From assembly GCF_003403095.1 (NCBI RefSeq), contig NZ_CP031555.1, forward strand, positions 1,240,001 to 1,304,000: 64,000 nucleotides of DNA, read 5' to 3'. The number at the start of each line of letters is the position of its first letter. The stretch's first letter is position 1. Of this stretch, positions 19,025-27,833 are shown one piece after another. The notes under the pieces are model-generated. The model did not search any database. It was not told the DNA's origin and worked only from the letters and a program-made list of their open reading frames with translations. This stretch comes from Thalassospira indica (GTDB lineage Bacteria; Pseudomonadota; Alphaproteobacteria; Rhodospirillales; Thalassospiraceae). The translations under genes were made by a program, and so were the position numbers.

Positions 19025-19765
19025 ATGAATGTGCTTGAACTTAAAAACATATCCAAACGTTATGGTGCCATACAGGCGCTTGATAGCGTGTCACTTGCCA
19101 TTGCGCCGGGCGAAGTTGTCGGACTTATGGGCGATAACGGTGCGGGGAAATCCACCTTGGTCAAGGTGATTGCGGGGAACTTTGCCCCGACGTCGGGCGA
19201 TATCCTTATTTCCGATAAGAAAGTGGCATTTAACAAACCATTGGATGCACAGAAAGCCGGTATCGAGGTCGTTTATCAGGACTTGGCGATTTGCAACAAT
19301 CTGAGTGCAGCGTCTAATGTATTTCTGGGACGTGAACCAACCCGCAGGATAGGGCCGATCAAGGTTGTGGATTATGCCTTCATGCGCAGCAAATCCGCCG
19401 AACTGTTTGCGCGATTGAAATCGGAAACCCGTCCCCGTGATCTGGTGCACAAAATGTCCGGCGGGCAGCGTCAGGCCGTTGCAATCGCACGAACACTTTT
19501 GAGTGATGCCAAGATCGTTTTGATGGACGAGCCAACGGCTGCGATCTCCGTTCGGCAGGTGGCGGAAGTCCTCAACCTTATCCGGCAGCTTAGTGATCAG
19601 GGTATCGCCGTTGTTCTGATCAGCCACCGAATGCCCGATGTCTTTGAGGTCGCAGACAAGGTTGTTGTCCTAAGGCGCGGCGAACTTGTTGCAGACAAAA
19701 AAGCTTCGCAGTCTTCGCCAGAAGAAATTACGGGCCTGATTACCGGCGCGATTGAGCACGCATGA
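19025..19765 (+). CDS. Sugar ABC transporter ATP-binding protein, single-domain (FrcA type)
   Basis: 246 residues from ATG 19025, with GGGGGG immediately upstream. A single ABC domain: Walker [11 protein letters not shown]-loop VVYQDLAIC, signature MSGGQRQAVAIAR, and Walker B IVLMDEPTAAI, then the H-loop ISHRMPDVFEVAD. Its half-size form matches FrcA/IatA-like ATPases rather than RbsA, so it belongs to a second transporter with the permease that overlaps its stop codon (ATGA). Confidence 0.92.
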   Translation: MNVLELKNISKRYGAIQALDSVSLAIAPGEVVGLMGDNGAGKSTLVKVIAGNFAPTSGDILISDKKVAFNKPLDAQKAGIEVVYQDLAICNNLSAASNVFLGREPTRRIGPIKVVDYAFMRSKSAELFARLKSETRPRDLVHKMSGGQRQAVAIARTLLSDAKIVLMDEPTAAISVRQVAEVLNLIRQLSDQGIAVVLISHRMPDVFEVADKVVVLRRGELVADKKASQSSPEEITGLITGAIEHA

Positions 19766-20787
19766 GTGGACCAAAAAAAGGAACAATGAATATGGCAACG
19801 CCGACTCTTGCTGAAGTCATCAATCGTTCTCAGCATCATGGGCTGATTGCGCGGATCACAAGCCAGCAGATTTTTTGGGTGTTTATGGCGGCTGTCTTTG
19901 CCTGCCTGGCATTGACGATCCTGACTGACAGTTTTGCAACAGAGCGCAACCTGTTCAATGTGACCCGCAATTTTGCGTTTGTCGGAATCATTGCGCTTGG
20001 CATGACGGCGGTTATTGCCTCCGGCGGGATTGACCTTTCTGTTGGTTCTACGCTGGTGATCTCCGCGATGACGGTCAGCGTGATCATGTCCGCAGGAATG
20101 CCTTTTTGGCTCGGTTGTATTGCCGCACTTGGCATCTCGCTGCTTGTCGGGGCGGTTAATGGCGTGCTGATTGCCTATGCGAAAATGCCGCCATTCGTGG
20201 TGACGCTTGGCATGCTGTCGGTCGCGCGCAGTCTGGCAATGGTGCTTTCTGATAACAAGATGATCTACGAGTTCGGGCCGGATCACGACTTTTTGCTTTG
20301 GCTTGGGGGCGGTTCAACGCTTGGTCTTCCGCATCCGTTGATCATTATGGTGATCCTGGCTTGCCTGACGGCGTTCGCGTTCAGGCATTTACGTTGGGGC
20401 CAGCATTTGTTCGCGATTGGCGGTAACGAAAACGCAGCGGTTCTGACCGGCATTCCCGTCGCGCGCATCAAAGTCAGCGTTTATATGTTTTCAGCCCTGA
20501 TGGCAGGTATCACCGGGGTTCTGGAAGTTGGCTGGCTCGGTGGGGTTACGACCAATCTTGGTCAGGCCATGGAGCTGACCGTCATTGCCGCCGCGGTTAT
20601 TGGCGGTGCCAATCTTGCAGGTGGCGGAGGCACTGCATTTGGTGCTGTCGTCGGCGCATTGTTGATTGAAGTGATCCGCAACAGCCTTATTTTGCTTGGC
20701 ATAAGCACATTTTGGCAGGGAACGTTTGTTGGATCGTTCATTGTGATTGCCGTGGCGTTTGACCGTTTCAGGCAGAGAAAGTCATAG
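19762..20787 (+). CDS. Sugar ABC transporter permease (second)
   Basis: 341 residues from ATG 19762; ATG 19792 (MATPTLAEV), with AAGGA nine bases upstream, is an equally good start. Membrane segments and signatures are of the BPD_transp_2 type: MTAVIASGGIDLSVGSTLVIS, AKMPPFVVTLGMLSVARSLAMV, and AIGGNENAAVLTGIPV for the ATPase contact. Together with the half-size ATPase it makes a second importer. Which of the two binding proteins serves it is not clear. Confidence 0.92.
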   Translation: MSGPKKGTMNMATPTLAEVINRSQHHGLIARITSQQIFWVFMAAVFACLALTILTDSFATERNLFNVTRNFAFVGIIALGMTAVIASGGIDLSVGSTLVISAMTVSVIMSAGMPFWLGCIAALGISLLVGAVNGVLIAYAKMPPFVVTLGMLSVARSLAMVLSDNKMIYEFGPDHDFLLWLGGGSTLGLPHPLIIMVILACLTAFAFRHLRWGQHLFAIGGNENAAVLTGIPVARIKVSVYMFSALMAGITGVLEVGWLGGVTTNLGQAMELTVIAAAVIGGANLAGGGGTAFGAVVGALLIEVIRNSLILLGISTFWQGTFVGSFIVIAVAFDRFRQRKS

Positions 20788-20797
20788 ACCTGCAAAC

Positions 20798-20906
20798 GTA
20801 CTTTGAGAGAAATGTCAGCTTTTGTGGCACATAACAATGGAGCAGTGATTGCAAAACGTAACCACTGCTACATCGCTTTCAATCTTCGCGCAAAAATCAG
20901 TCTGAT
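20798..20906. repeat. Right copy of diverged direct repeat flanking the sugar locus
   Basis: Shorter partner of 10595-10782: block 20798-20823 (25 of 26 identical) and block 20871-20906 (about 30 of 36), joined by unrelated or deleted sequence. The copy begins 11 bases after the permease stop. Confidence 0.7.
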
Positions 20907-20968
20907 ATCGCAGCGTTCGAACAACATGCCGGTCACAGAATTTGTGCCGTCAGACCGGGTCATGTCGT

Positions 20969-21259
20969 TTAGTGCAAAGACGCGATCAAGCCCGTTACAA
21001 TGTTCTGACGATTCTTAGCTGAGTGCGTCAGGTCTGCGAAACTGATCATTACTTTTTCAAGTTTTGCCCAGGCGGTTTCTTTTGACATCGCGCTGAGGTC
21101 GCGCGCGACTTGCCATGGATCCAGCCCAAGTCTGGCCAACATTGAAAGTGTCGTAACAGGCGTTCCGTTCAAACCTGCACCGATCCTTGTTTGCAGAAAC
21201 CTGTCGTATCGTGTGTCGAGGCCGTTTGGATAGTTTTCCATCATGATAGACCAATCCAT
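20969..21259 (-). CDS. Small conserved-looking hypothetical protein
   Basis: 96 residues. The sequence NGTPVTTLSMLARLGLDPWQVARDLSAMSKETAWAKLEKVMISF reads like a real small helical protein, similar in style to short proteobacterial proteins with an L-x-R-L-x-x-DPW core. No signal, no membrane segment, no known catalytic motif. The ribosome-binding site is weak, and ATG 21244 or 21241 could be used instead. Function unknown. Confidence 0.5.
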   Translation of the reverse strand: MDWSIMMENYPNGLDTRYDRFLQTRIGAGLNGTPVTTLSMLARLGLDPWQVARDLSAMSKETAWAKLEKVMISFADLTHSAKNRQNIVTGLIASLH

Positions 21260-21810
21260 GCAAATGTCGGTGTTAGATCTTTGGCAAGAAGCCTGATTTA
21301 ACTGCCCTGGCGAAATGCCATGTGGTTGACATTATGGATCAAGCTGTGCGCGGCGGAGCTAATGTGGATTAGCTGTGCGTTCATAACGCTATTTGGCACG
21401 CAGATAGAAGGGCTGTTCACCGTTGCCAAAATCGATCTCGCATCTGAACGGATTTCTTTCAATTGCAGACGGACCATTTTGCCAAAACTAACCGAGGTTA
21501 GCTCCACAGGCACACAATCGGTGTAAAAGAGTAGTCTTCATTAAATGTTCTGCGATGTTGGATCGCATCTCGTAACCGGTCGGCTTGGATTAACATCAAG
21601 GCCGGTCTCTGCCTGCGGGTTGCTGGCAGGCGCCGATTTGGTCGCTGTATCAATCCGCAATTTTCCAATCATTTGAAAATTCGAGACGCATGTTCGTTCG
21701 CGTCGTTATGCGTACTTCGCAAAGCAAAGAGCCGTGTTTTATCAAGCCCTCTTTGCGCGAAACAATCCAGACATTTGAGCCCTTTATCTGCCCTTTTGGA
21801 GGACAAGATT
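21260..21810. other. Intergenic stretch with one long hairpin, no convincing gene
   Basis: A 71-codon GTG-started frame on the minus strand (21298-21513) lacks a ribosome-binding site and is not accepted. Near 21724-21756 GCAAAGAG pairs with CTCTTTGC across 17 bases, with partial outer pairing, in the likely leader of the gene at 21811. Confidence 0.5.
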
Positions 21811-22164
21811 ATGAACTATCCCGATTGGTTGAAGCCTTATGTTCTTGGTGCGGTTTCCGGTGCTGCTTTGGCAACGGTTGTCGGCTTTACGTGGGGCGGC
21901 TGGGTGACGGGCGGTGACGCGCGTCAGATGTCAGAGACAATGTCCGATGACAAAGTGATCGCCGCGTTGGTGCCTGTTTGTGTTGCCAAGGCAAGTGCGG
22001 ATTTAAATCGTGCGGCAAAACTCGAAACGATCCGGGGGGCTTCAAGTTATCAGCAAAGAGAAGCCCTGATGGAAGCCGGCTGGGCAACGATGCCAGGCAC
22101 CGATATTCCAAACCGCGATCTTGCACAGGCTTGTGTCAAAGCGCTTGAGCCGGAGTTGTCATAA
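21811..22164 (+). CDS. Small membrane-anchored hypothetical protein
   Basis: 117 residues from ATG 21811, which has GGAGGA eight bases upstream. One hydrophobic segment near the N-terminus (YVLGAVSGAALATVVGFTWGGWV) is followed by a soluble helical domain with two conserved-looking cysteines (VPVCVAKASAD and AQACVKALEP) and YQQREALMEAGWATMPG. It is probably anchored in the inner membrane with the rest in the periplasm. This type of short protein is common in alphaproteobacteria without known function. Followed by another hypothetical gene 26 bases on. Confidence 0.75.
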   Translation: MNYPDWLKPYVLGAVSGAALATVVGFTWGGWVTGGDARQMSETMSDDKVIAALVPVCVAKASADLNRAAKLETIRGASSYQQREALMEAGWATMPGTDIPNRDLAQACVKALEPELS

Positions 22165-22190
22165 TTGCGAGACCCAAGGAGATAAAGATA

Positions 22191-22685
22191 GTGTCAGACG
22201 AGAGGACGACTTCTTCTTTGCCGCCTGAGGAGACATCTTTGGAGCGGCGGGTTCTTGCCCATGAGAGGATTTTGCAATCGCTTATCGCTTACATGTCGCG
22301 AAGCGATCCGCGATTTGTTGAGCATCTGCAAGACAGGTTCGTTGCGCCGATGTCGCGGGCGCCTCATGAGCATGACCACAAAGAAACAGACGAATATGCC
22401 GAAGATTTCATTCGCGCTGTGATGTTGCTTGAGGCGAAAGGCCTGACAGCCCGTGACAAATCCGCGCTGAGCAAGAACACGTCGGTCGGGCAGCAGGGCG
22501 GTGTCGGCTTTGCCCACGCACCCTATGGACAGCGTATAGAGCGCAGCGGCCGTGTTGATCGTGTGCAATTGATCAAAAAGAACAGCATCTGGGAAATCAG
22601 TGTGGATGGCGTTTTTCGCGGGCACTATCACGACCGCGAGCATGCCCTTGCAGCCGCGGCCCTTGCGAAGCTCTCACTATCTTGA
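22191..22685 (+). CDS. Hypothetical soluble protein
   Basis: 164 residues from GTG 22191, with AAGGAG upstream. An N-terminal helical part (LERRVLAHERILQSLIAYMSRSDPRFVEHLQDRF) is followed by a polar stretch and a C-terminal segment that repeats a known pattern for small modification or stress-linked proteins (VQLIKKNSIWEISVDGVFRGHYHDREHALAAA), resembling DUF2188-like lysine-rich strands. No signal or membrane segment. Function unknown. Confidence 0.7.
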   Translation: MSDERTTSSLPPEETSLERRVLAHERILQSLIAYMSRSDPRFVEHLQDRFVAPMSRAPHEHDHKETDEYAEDFIRAVMLLEAKGLTARDKSALSKNTSVGQQGGVGFAHAPYGQRIERSGRVDRVQLIKKNSIWEISVDGVFRGHYHDREHALAAAALAKLSLS

Positions 22686-22740
22686 GGGCGCTTTGCACGG
22701 CTGTTGCTTTGGTCCACTCAACTCGGTCAGGACAGATTAA

Positions 22741-23544
22741 ATGCGTTTAAGCATCGGATATTATTTCCAGTATCAATTGCAGCAAATCACACCAATGATC
22801 GCGCTGCTAAATGTTCATCACTCCCGCGTTCATGATCTTGAGGGCGACGACCGCCTGCAGACAGTACCGGAACTGGCGCAAACACGTTATGTCGACGGGT
22901 TTGGCAATATCTGTACGCGTTGGACTGCGCCGGTCGGTAAATTCGTCTTGCAATCAGACGGCGTTATCTTCGACGACGGGACCGAGGATGAGCCATGCCG
23001 GGATGCCAAGCAGCATGCGGTTGAGGATTTGCCGTCTGATACGATCATTTACCTTCTTGGCAGTCGCTATTGCGATACGGACCTGCTGTCAAACGAAGCG
23101 TGGCGACTTTTTGAACGCACACCGCCGGGTTCGGAAAGGGTTCAGGCGATATGTGATTTCGTCTACGATCACATTACGTTTGGATATCTTGATGCACGCG
23201 CGACCCGGACCGCATCAGAGGCGCTTGAGGAGCGACGCGGCGTTTGCCGGGATTTCACGCATCTTGCCATCGCACTGTGTCGCTGCATGAATATTCCGGC
23301 GCGTTACTGCACCGGATATCTCAGTGATATCGGGGAACCTTTGCCCCATCCGAGCGGCGATTTTGCCGCATGGATGGAGGTTTACCTTTCTGGCCGATGG
23401 TGGGTGTTCGATCCCAGAAACAATTCCCCGCGGGTTGGTCGTGTATTGATCGCCAGAGGACGGGATGCGGCCGATGTGCCATTGCTGCAAACCTTTGGCG
23501 AAAGCATTTTGCGAGACTTCCGTGTTTGGACGGAAGAATTGTGA
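22741..23544 (+). CDS. Transglutaminase-like cysteine peptidase family protein
   Basis: 267 residues. The N-terminal half is a beta-rich domain usual in this group. The transglutaminase core has the catalytic cysteine in RRGVCRDFTHLAIALCRCMNIPARYCTGYL, and the Asp in WWVFDPRNNSP. The position of the catalytic histidine, normally HAW, reads FAAW in GDFAAWMEVYL. This may be a subfamily trait, or it may mean altered activity. It is followed after 54 bases by a second family member with an intact HAW. Cytoplasmic, with no signal. Substrate unknown. Confidence 0.88.
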   Translation: MRLSIGYYFQYQLQQITPMIALLNVHHSRVHDLEGDDRLQTVPELAQTRYVDGFGNICTRWTAPVGKFVLQSDGVIFDDGTEDEPCRDAKQHAVEDLPSDTIIYLLGSRYCDTDLLSNEAWRLFERTPPGSERVQAICDFVYDHITFGYLDARATRTASEALEERRGVCRDFTHLAIALCRCMNIPARYCTGYLSDIGEPLPHPSGDFAAWMEVYLSGRWWVFDPRNNSPRVGRVLIARGRDAADVPLLQTFGESILRDFRVWTEEL

Positions 23545-23598
23545 TGCTTTTTCATGATGGGTTCCAAAAAACCGCTCAAGAGATAGCGGGGCCAGCTT

Positions 23599-24459
23599 AT
23601 GCTGTCTGTTGATCTGGTCCATTCAACGATCTACCGCTATCACTGGCCGGTTTTACTTGGGCCGCATCGATTGATGCTCCGCCCACGAGAGGCGCGCGAT
23701 ACCCGTCTGGTGTCCTTTGAGGTCACAATGAGCCCGGAGACAGAGTTGGTCTGGACTCATGATGTTGCCGGCAACGCGATCGCAACAGCAAATTTCAAGG
23801 ACAAGACCGACTATCTTAAAATTGAAAGCCGGTCCAAAATCGAGATGGCCGCTTCGCAATGGCCGGTTTTTACAATCTCGGCCGCGGCGTGTACTTTTCC
23901 GTTCTCATATTCAGACGACGAATGGATTGATCTCGGTGCTTTGACAGCACAGCATTACCCAGATCCGACCGGGCGGTTATCAGACTGGGTGAATGGTTTT
24001 ATTTTCAGCAGCCCGACAGACACGCTGTCCTTGTTAAAGGACATTAGCTTCGGGATATCGCAACGCACGAACTACAGAAGGCGGGAGAGCGAAGGCACTC
24101 AAACACCGCTGGAAACTCTGGACAATCAGGAAGGATCGTGTCGCGATTTTGCTGTTTTGTTCGTTGCCGCGGCGCGTTGCCTTGGTTTCGGGGCAAGAAT
24201 TGTGTCCGGGTATCTGGTAAATACAGATAGCAGCTTAAGAGGATCAGATGGGTCAGGTTCAACGCATGCCTGGGCGGAGGTCTTTCTTCCTGGTGCCGGT
24301 TGGGTTGCCTTTGATCCGACAAACCGCAGTGTGGGATCGGGCAATCTTATTTCGGTCGCCGTGGTTCGTGAAATGACGCAGGCCGTTCCGGTTGCCGGCG
24401 AGTTCACAGGGGGCAGGGGCGCACTTATTGACATGAACGTTGCCGTCTTCATCACTTAA
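23599..24459 (+). CDS. Transglutaminase-like protein with complete Cys-His-Asp triad
   Basis: 286 residues. The N-terminal beta domain is typical of bacterial transglutaminase-like proteins (STIYRYHWPVLLGPHRLMLRPRE). The core carries Cys in QEGSCRDFAVLFVAAARCLGFGARIVSGYL, His in THAWAEVFLPGAGW and Asp in VAFDPTN, the expected triad. No signal peptide. It is paired with the similar gene upstream. Members of this family are often encoded beside circularly permuted ATP-grasp or alpha-E proteins, none of which is present here, so its role is open. Confidence 0.9.
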   Translation: MLSVDLVHSTIYRYHWPVLLGPHRLMLRPREARDTRLVSFEVTMSPETELVWTHDVAGNAIATANFKDKTDYLKIESRSKIEMAASQWPVFTISAAACTFPFSYSDDEWIDLGALTAQHYPDPTGRLSDWVNGFIFSSPTDTLSLLKDISFGISQRTNYRRRESEGTQTPLETLDNQEGSCRDFAVLFVAAARCLGFGARIVSGYLVNTDSSLRGSDGSGSTHAWAEVFLPGAGWVAFDPTNRSVGSGNLISVAVVREMTQAVPVAGEFTGGRGALIDMNVAVFIT

Positions 24460-24517
24460 ATCCCGCGCCAGTTCAGTAAACTTGTTTTTGCTAATTAATC
24501 TACCCAGCGAATTTGAT

Positions 24518-24754
24518 CTATTTGAGTTTCAGCGCATTCCCGCCCTTGATGATCCTGTCGATCAGGTGGTGGACAGCCTGATGATCTGTTTGGGATGAGG
24601 TGCCTGCGGATGCGGGATTATGTGCGTCTCTCGCATCCTCAAGAATACCGGCGATATCCTCCGTGCTGAGAATTCCAAGATCGCCCAGGCATATTAGAGT
24701 AGACTCGCAAATCGACAGCGCTGCAGATCCCTGGATATCCATAGAATAATTCAT
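24518..24754 (-). CDS. Small hypothetical protein
   Basis: 78 residues from ATG 24754, with AAAGGG upstream; a longer frame to 24874 lacks a ribosome-binding site. All-helical in style (AALSICESTLICLGDLGILSTEDIAGILEDAR ... HLIDRIIKGGNAL). This type of short protein is widespread in alphaproteobacteria with no assigned function. Convergent with the upstream transglutaminase gene. Confidence 0.65.
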   Translation of the reverse strand: MNYSMDIQGSAALSICESTLICLGDLGILSTEDIAGILEDARDAHNPASAGTSSQTDHQAVHHLIDRIIKGGNALKLK

Positions 24755-24922
24755 GGTTCGCCCTTTCTTCTGTGCGCTTCGGTACGCAATGCCGTGGTTC
24801 GGGTTCAGCTTTTCATATCGCCCCTCGGTCTGGCGTTGCATCGGCAGGTCGGCCTTCACAAGGTGTGCTGACATCCTTGCGACAATGAGGGGTGCCGATA
24901 TTCAATGGTGAGGACAGGTTTG

Positions 24923-25657
24923 ATGGTTTCCTCGACGGCGGCTGTTTCAAAGCGACTGAAAAACTATATCGACCTGACAGAGCAGGAGCTCGATACCCTT
25001 TCAAGAATGATTGGTCCGTCGCGGATGATTTCTGCAGGTGGAGAAATCGTTCACGAGGGGCAAAGCGGGCACCGTGCCTTCATTTTGCAGGACGGTTGGG
25101 TGATGTCCTACAAGTTGCTTCCCGAAGGTGCGCGCCAGATTATTGACTTTCAGGTGCCCGGTGACTTCCTTGGGTTGCGAAGTTTGTTGCTTCGAACGTC
25201 GGACCATAGCTTTGAGGCGGTAACGGATGTTCTGGTTGGCGAAGTCAAAGCGCAAGACATGCTATCGGCTTTCTCATCAGCGCCGCGTTTGGCGATGTCG
25301 ATATTGTGGTCAGTGTCCTGCGACGAGGCGATGGTTGTGGAGCATCTCGTCAATATCGGCAGGCGCTCGGCGATCGAGAGAACTGCACACTTCCTTCTGG
25401 AACTAGGTGCGCGGCTCAGATCAATCGGTGTCGGTGATGCGCAAGGTTATCCGTGTCCTTTATCGCAATACCAACTGGCCGATACGCTTGGCCTTAGCGC
25501 CATCCACATCAATCGCGTTTTGCGCCAACTGCGTGAACAGAATTTGGTCACTTTCCAAAAGGGAGTTGTCCAGTTCAACGATTTGAAAAAACTGACCGAA
25601 CTTGCTGAGTTTGAAATGGGATACCTCGATCAGGTTGGCCCTGTACTTGTATCGTAA
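24923..25657 (+). CDS. Crp/Fnr-family transcriptional regulator
   Basis: 244 residues from ATG 24923 (GAGGA nine bases upstream; ATG 24905 is possible). N-terminal cyclic-nucleotide-binding fold with GGEIVHEGQSGHRAFILQDGWVMSYKLLPEGARQIIDFQVPGDFLGL. C-terminal winged helix with LSQYQLADTLGLSAIHINRVLRQLREQNLVTF. The recognition helix (AIHINRVL) differs from the Fnr/Dnr type at the window start, so its targets differ. It is surrounded by small uncharacterised proteins rather than an obvious pathway. Confidence 0.88.
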   Translation: MVSSTAAVSKRLKNYIDLTEQELDTLSRMIGPSRMISAGGEIVHEGQSGHRAFILQDGWVMSYKLLPEGARQIIDFQVPGDFLGLRSLLLRTSDHSFEAVTDVLVGEVKAQDMLSAFSSAPRLAMSILWSVSCDEAMVVEHLVNIGRRSAIERTAHFLLELGARLRSIGVGDAQGYPCPLSQYQLADTLGLSAIHINRVLRQLREQNLVTFQKGVVQFNDLKKLTELAEFEMGYLDQVGPVLVS

Positions 25658-25680
25658 GTCATCCTGATCAATTTTGTTGG

Positions 25681-25902
25681 TTACGAGAAATCTTTGCCAA
25701 TCATCCACTTTTCTACATCAGCAACGGCTTCTTCCTCGGAAATGGCGCGGCGCACTTTGATCATGTTACACAGCTGCCCCTTGGTCTTGATAGTTGACAG
25801 GTCATAGTGGGTCAGGAAGTCCCAATTGTTTTTGGCGTCGGCAAGGTAGCCTTTTTTGCGTTTAAGCGTTTCGGGCGTCTCGCCACCTGTAAATCCAAAC
25901 AT
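25681..25902 (-). CDS. Small hypothetical protein
   Basis: 73 residues from ATG 25902, preceded by AAAGGAAA. Charged and soluble (TPETLKRKKGYLADAKNNWDFLTHYDLSTIKTKGQLCNMIKVRRAISEEEAVADVEKWM). No recognised domain. Convergent with the Crp-family regulator. Confidence 0.65.
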   Translation of the reverse strand: MFGFTGGETPETLKRKKGYLADAKNNWDFLTHYDLSTIKTKGQLCNMIKVRRAISEEEAVADVEKWMIGKDFS

Positions 25903-26090
25903 GTCATTTTCCTTTGGTTGATTTTTCTCATTTTGGAAAATTCATTATGGACGTGTTTTAAAAGCACAAACTAACCTGTGATGTGTATTTGAGTTTTATT
26001 TTGTGAGATGTTCGTGACTGTTTAGAATTGATTACTCTGTGACGCATATTCATGCGGCACATACGTTTTGCATCAGGGAAGTTGGCAGTC
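25903..26090. other. AT-rich divergent spacer
   Basis: Short gene-free region between two divergent small genes. It is more AT-rich than its neighbours and probably holds both promoters. No clear operator was recognised. Confidence 0.5.
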
Positions 26091-26489
26091 ATGAATGCGA
26101 TGAAAACAACGCATAAAACCTACGACTTTGCCTACCCATTCAGCCTTGACGGTCGCGTGCAAAGCTTTTTGCCCGGGCGTTACAGCATAGGAATAGAAGA
26201 AGAGTTATCGTCAGGAAGCGAGCCGCTTGATTTCAGGCGGGTTAAGTCCCGCCTGTATCATACCCCTAACTCGGGTGTGCCCATTGAGATGGGAGTCATC
26301 GGCATTGATCCTGATGATTTTGATCGTGCAGCCTTGCAAGATGGCGTGCGGGTTTTAAGAGATCTGCACAATGAAGAGAGCGTTTTGAGGGTCTCTGCGT
26401 TTGATCGGTTTGCAATTGAACGCGGTGAGAATGAGGGAATGTCGGTCACGCGAAGGGAAGTCGAAGTTGCCGGAAGTAGCGTCGACTGA
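26091..26489 (+). CDS. Hypothetical protein
   Basis: 132 residues from ATG 26091 (AGGGAAG upstream; ATG 26100 is also possible). Contains YDFAYPFSLDGRVQSFLPGRYSIGIEEELSSGSEPLDFRRVKSRLYHTP, which looks like a compact beta-rich fold, and a short segment (PDDFDRAALQDG). No signal or membrane segment. Function unknown. Divergent from the small gene at 25681. Confidence 0.6.
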   Translation: MNAMKTTHKTYDFAYPFSLDGRVQSFLPGRYSIGIEEELSSGSEPLDFRRVKSRLYHTPNSGVPIEMGVIGIDPDDFDRAALQDGVRVLRDLHNEESVLRVSAFDRFAIERGENEGMSVTRREVEVAGSSVD

Positions 26490-26597
26490 GTTCATTTTGG
26501 GGTAAATAGTAATATTATATGACTATTTTGCGTCATAACCTCTCCCGATCTTCCAATTGTCGTACTTTATTGCCTCGGACGTTCTCATAACTCGGGG

Positions 26598-27725
26598 CTA
26601 TACCTCGGATAACGAGACTCTTGTGCCGTCAGTCGCGGACTTGGCAATTGCGTGGATGACTTTTTCGAATTCGTAAGCGTGTTCGAAATCGGGGGAGGCC
26701 GGACTGTCATCGCGGATCGCACGAAGCAGTGCGGCAGCTTCGATGACCTTGAGATCGTTAAAGCCAAGCTGATGTCCCGGTGCTGGGCAGAATTCACCGT
26801 AGGGCGGATGTGCCGGGCCGGTCAGGATGGTGGTGAAACCCTGCTGCGCCTTGTCGCCGGAATTGCGATAAAGCTGCAACTCGTTCATACGCTCCTGATC
26901 AAAGCAGATCATACCCTTGGTGCCATGAACTTCCCAAGCCAGCCGGTTTTTTCGCCCCCAGGCGGAGCGCGATGTCGAAAGGCTGCCCTGAGCGCCATTG
27001 GCGAACCGCACCAAGGCAGATGCCGTATCCTCGTTTTCGACCTTGGCCCGCCCGGTTCCATCGGGGAGAGGGCGCGTGGTGTGAACAGTTTGCATATCGG
27101 CAATCAAGCTGTCGATTGGTCCGACAAGGCCGTATGCCATTGATACCAGATGGCATCCCATATCCCCCAACGCCCCAAGACCAGCATCGGCAAGCTTGGC
27201 CCGCCATGTCCAAGGGAGTGCCGGGTCAGCCTGATAATCCTCGTCCACGCAGCCGCGGAAATGGACGATCTCACCAATTTCACCACCCTGGATCAGCCGA
27301 CAGGCGTGTGTGAATGCCGGGTTTTTGATGTAGTTGTACCCGACCATGGTTTTGATGCCTGCCTTGCGGGTGGCATCGCGCATTTCACGCGCCTGATCCA
27401 GCGTGAGAGCCAAGGGTTTCTCGCAATAAACATGTTTGCCCGCCTTGATGGCGGCAATTGCCATTTCGAAGTGAAGCGCATTCGGCGTGGTGATCGAGAC
27501 GATATCGACATCCGGATCTGAAATCAGCGATGTCCAGTCGGCAGTACTTTTTGCAAAGCCAAACTGGTCGGCCATCTGTTTGGCTTTTTCGACCGGCGTA
27601 TCACATAAAACCGCAAGATGAGACTCCGGCATATCGCCCATAACAGCCCGTGCTGCACCAAATGCCAGCGCATGCGCCTTTCCCATGAAACCAGTGCCAA
27701 TCAGGCCAATACCAAGAGATTTCAT
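26598..27725 (-). CDS. Gfo/Idh/MocA-family oxidoreductase of the inositol locus
   Basis: 375 residues. Rossmann start IGLIGTGFMGKAHALAFGA, catalytic EKP in HVYCEKPLALTLDQAREM, and the substrate-side motif GALGDMGCHLVSMAY. Shares a divergent promoter with the RpiR-type regulator and its operator palindrome (27751-27770), so it very probably belongs to the inositol regulon. Candidates include scyllo-inositol or inosose dehydrogenases; which one cannot be told from sequence alone. Confidence 0.9.
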   Translation of the reverse strand: MKSLGIGLIGTGFMGKAHALAFGAARAVMGDMPESHLAVLCDTPVEKAKQMADQFGFAKSTADWTSLISDPDVDIVSITTPNALHFEMAIAAIKAGKHVYCEKPLALTLDQAREMRDATRKAGIKTMVGYNYIKNPAFTHACRLIQGGEIGEIVHFRGCVDEDYQADPALPWTWRAKLADAGLGALGDMGCHLVSMAYGLVGPIDSLIADMQTVHTTRPLPDGTGRAKVENEDTASALVRFANGAQGSLSTSRSAWGRKNRLAWEVHGTKGMICFDQERMNELQLYRNSGDKAQQGFTTILTGPAHPPYGEFCPAPGHQLGFNDLKVIEAAALLRAIRDDSPASPDFEHAYEFEKVIHAIAKSATDGTRVSLSEV

Positions 27726-27750
27726 TTGCCGGAACTCCTCATCTAGTCAA

Positions 27751-27770
27751 AATAGAATTTTTGTTCTATT
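27751..27770. promoter_or_regulatory. Palindromic operator candidate of the RpiR-type inositol regulator
   Basis: AATAGAATTTTTGTTCTATT has perfect 7-base arms. Its exact reverse complement occurs at 30139-30158 upstream of the inositol transporter operon. It lies between the divergent oxidoreductase and regulator genes, and has the AGAA-N6-TTCT form close to the GGAA-N6-TTCC motif reported for rhizobial IolR. Confidence 0.75.
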
Positions 27771-27833
27771 TAATGGATGGTCATGGAACGTGCCACGCGT
27801 CAAGCAGAAACAAAACAAGGAAGAATAAACGCC

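Noticed and set aside
21298..21513. 71-codon frame on minus strand
   Set aside because: GTG start without ribosome-binding site, no homology recognised; competing frame on the other strand of similar length.
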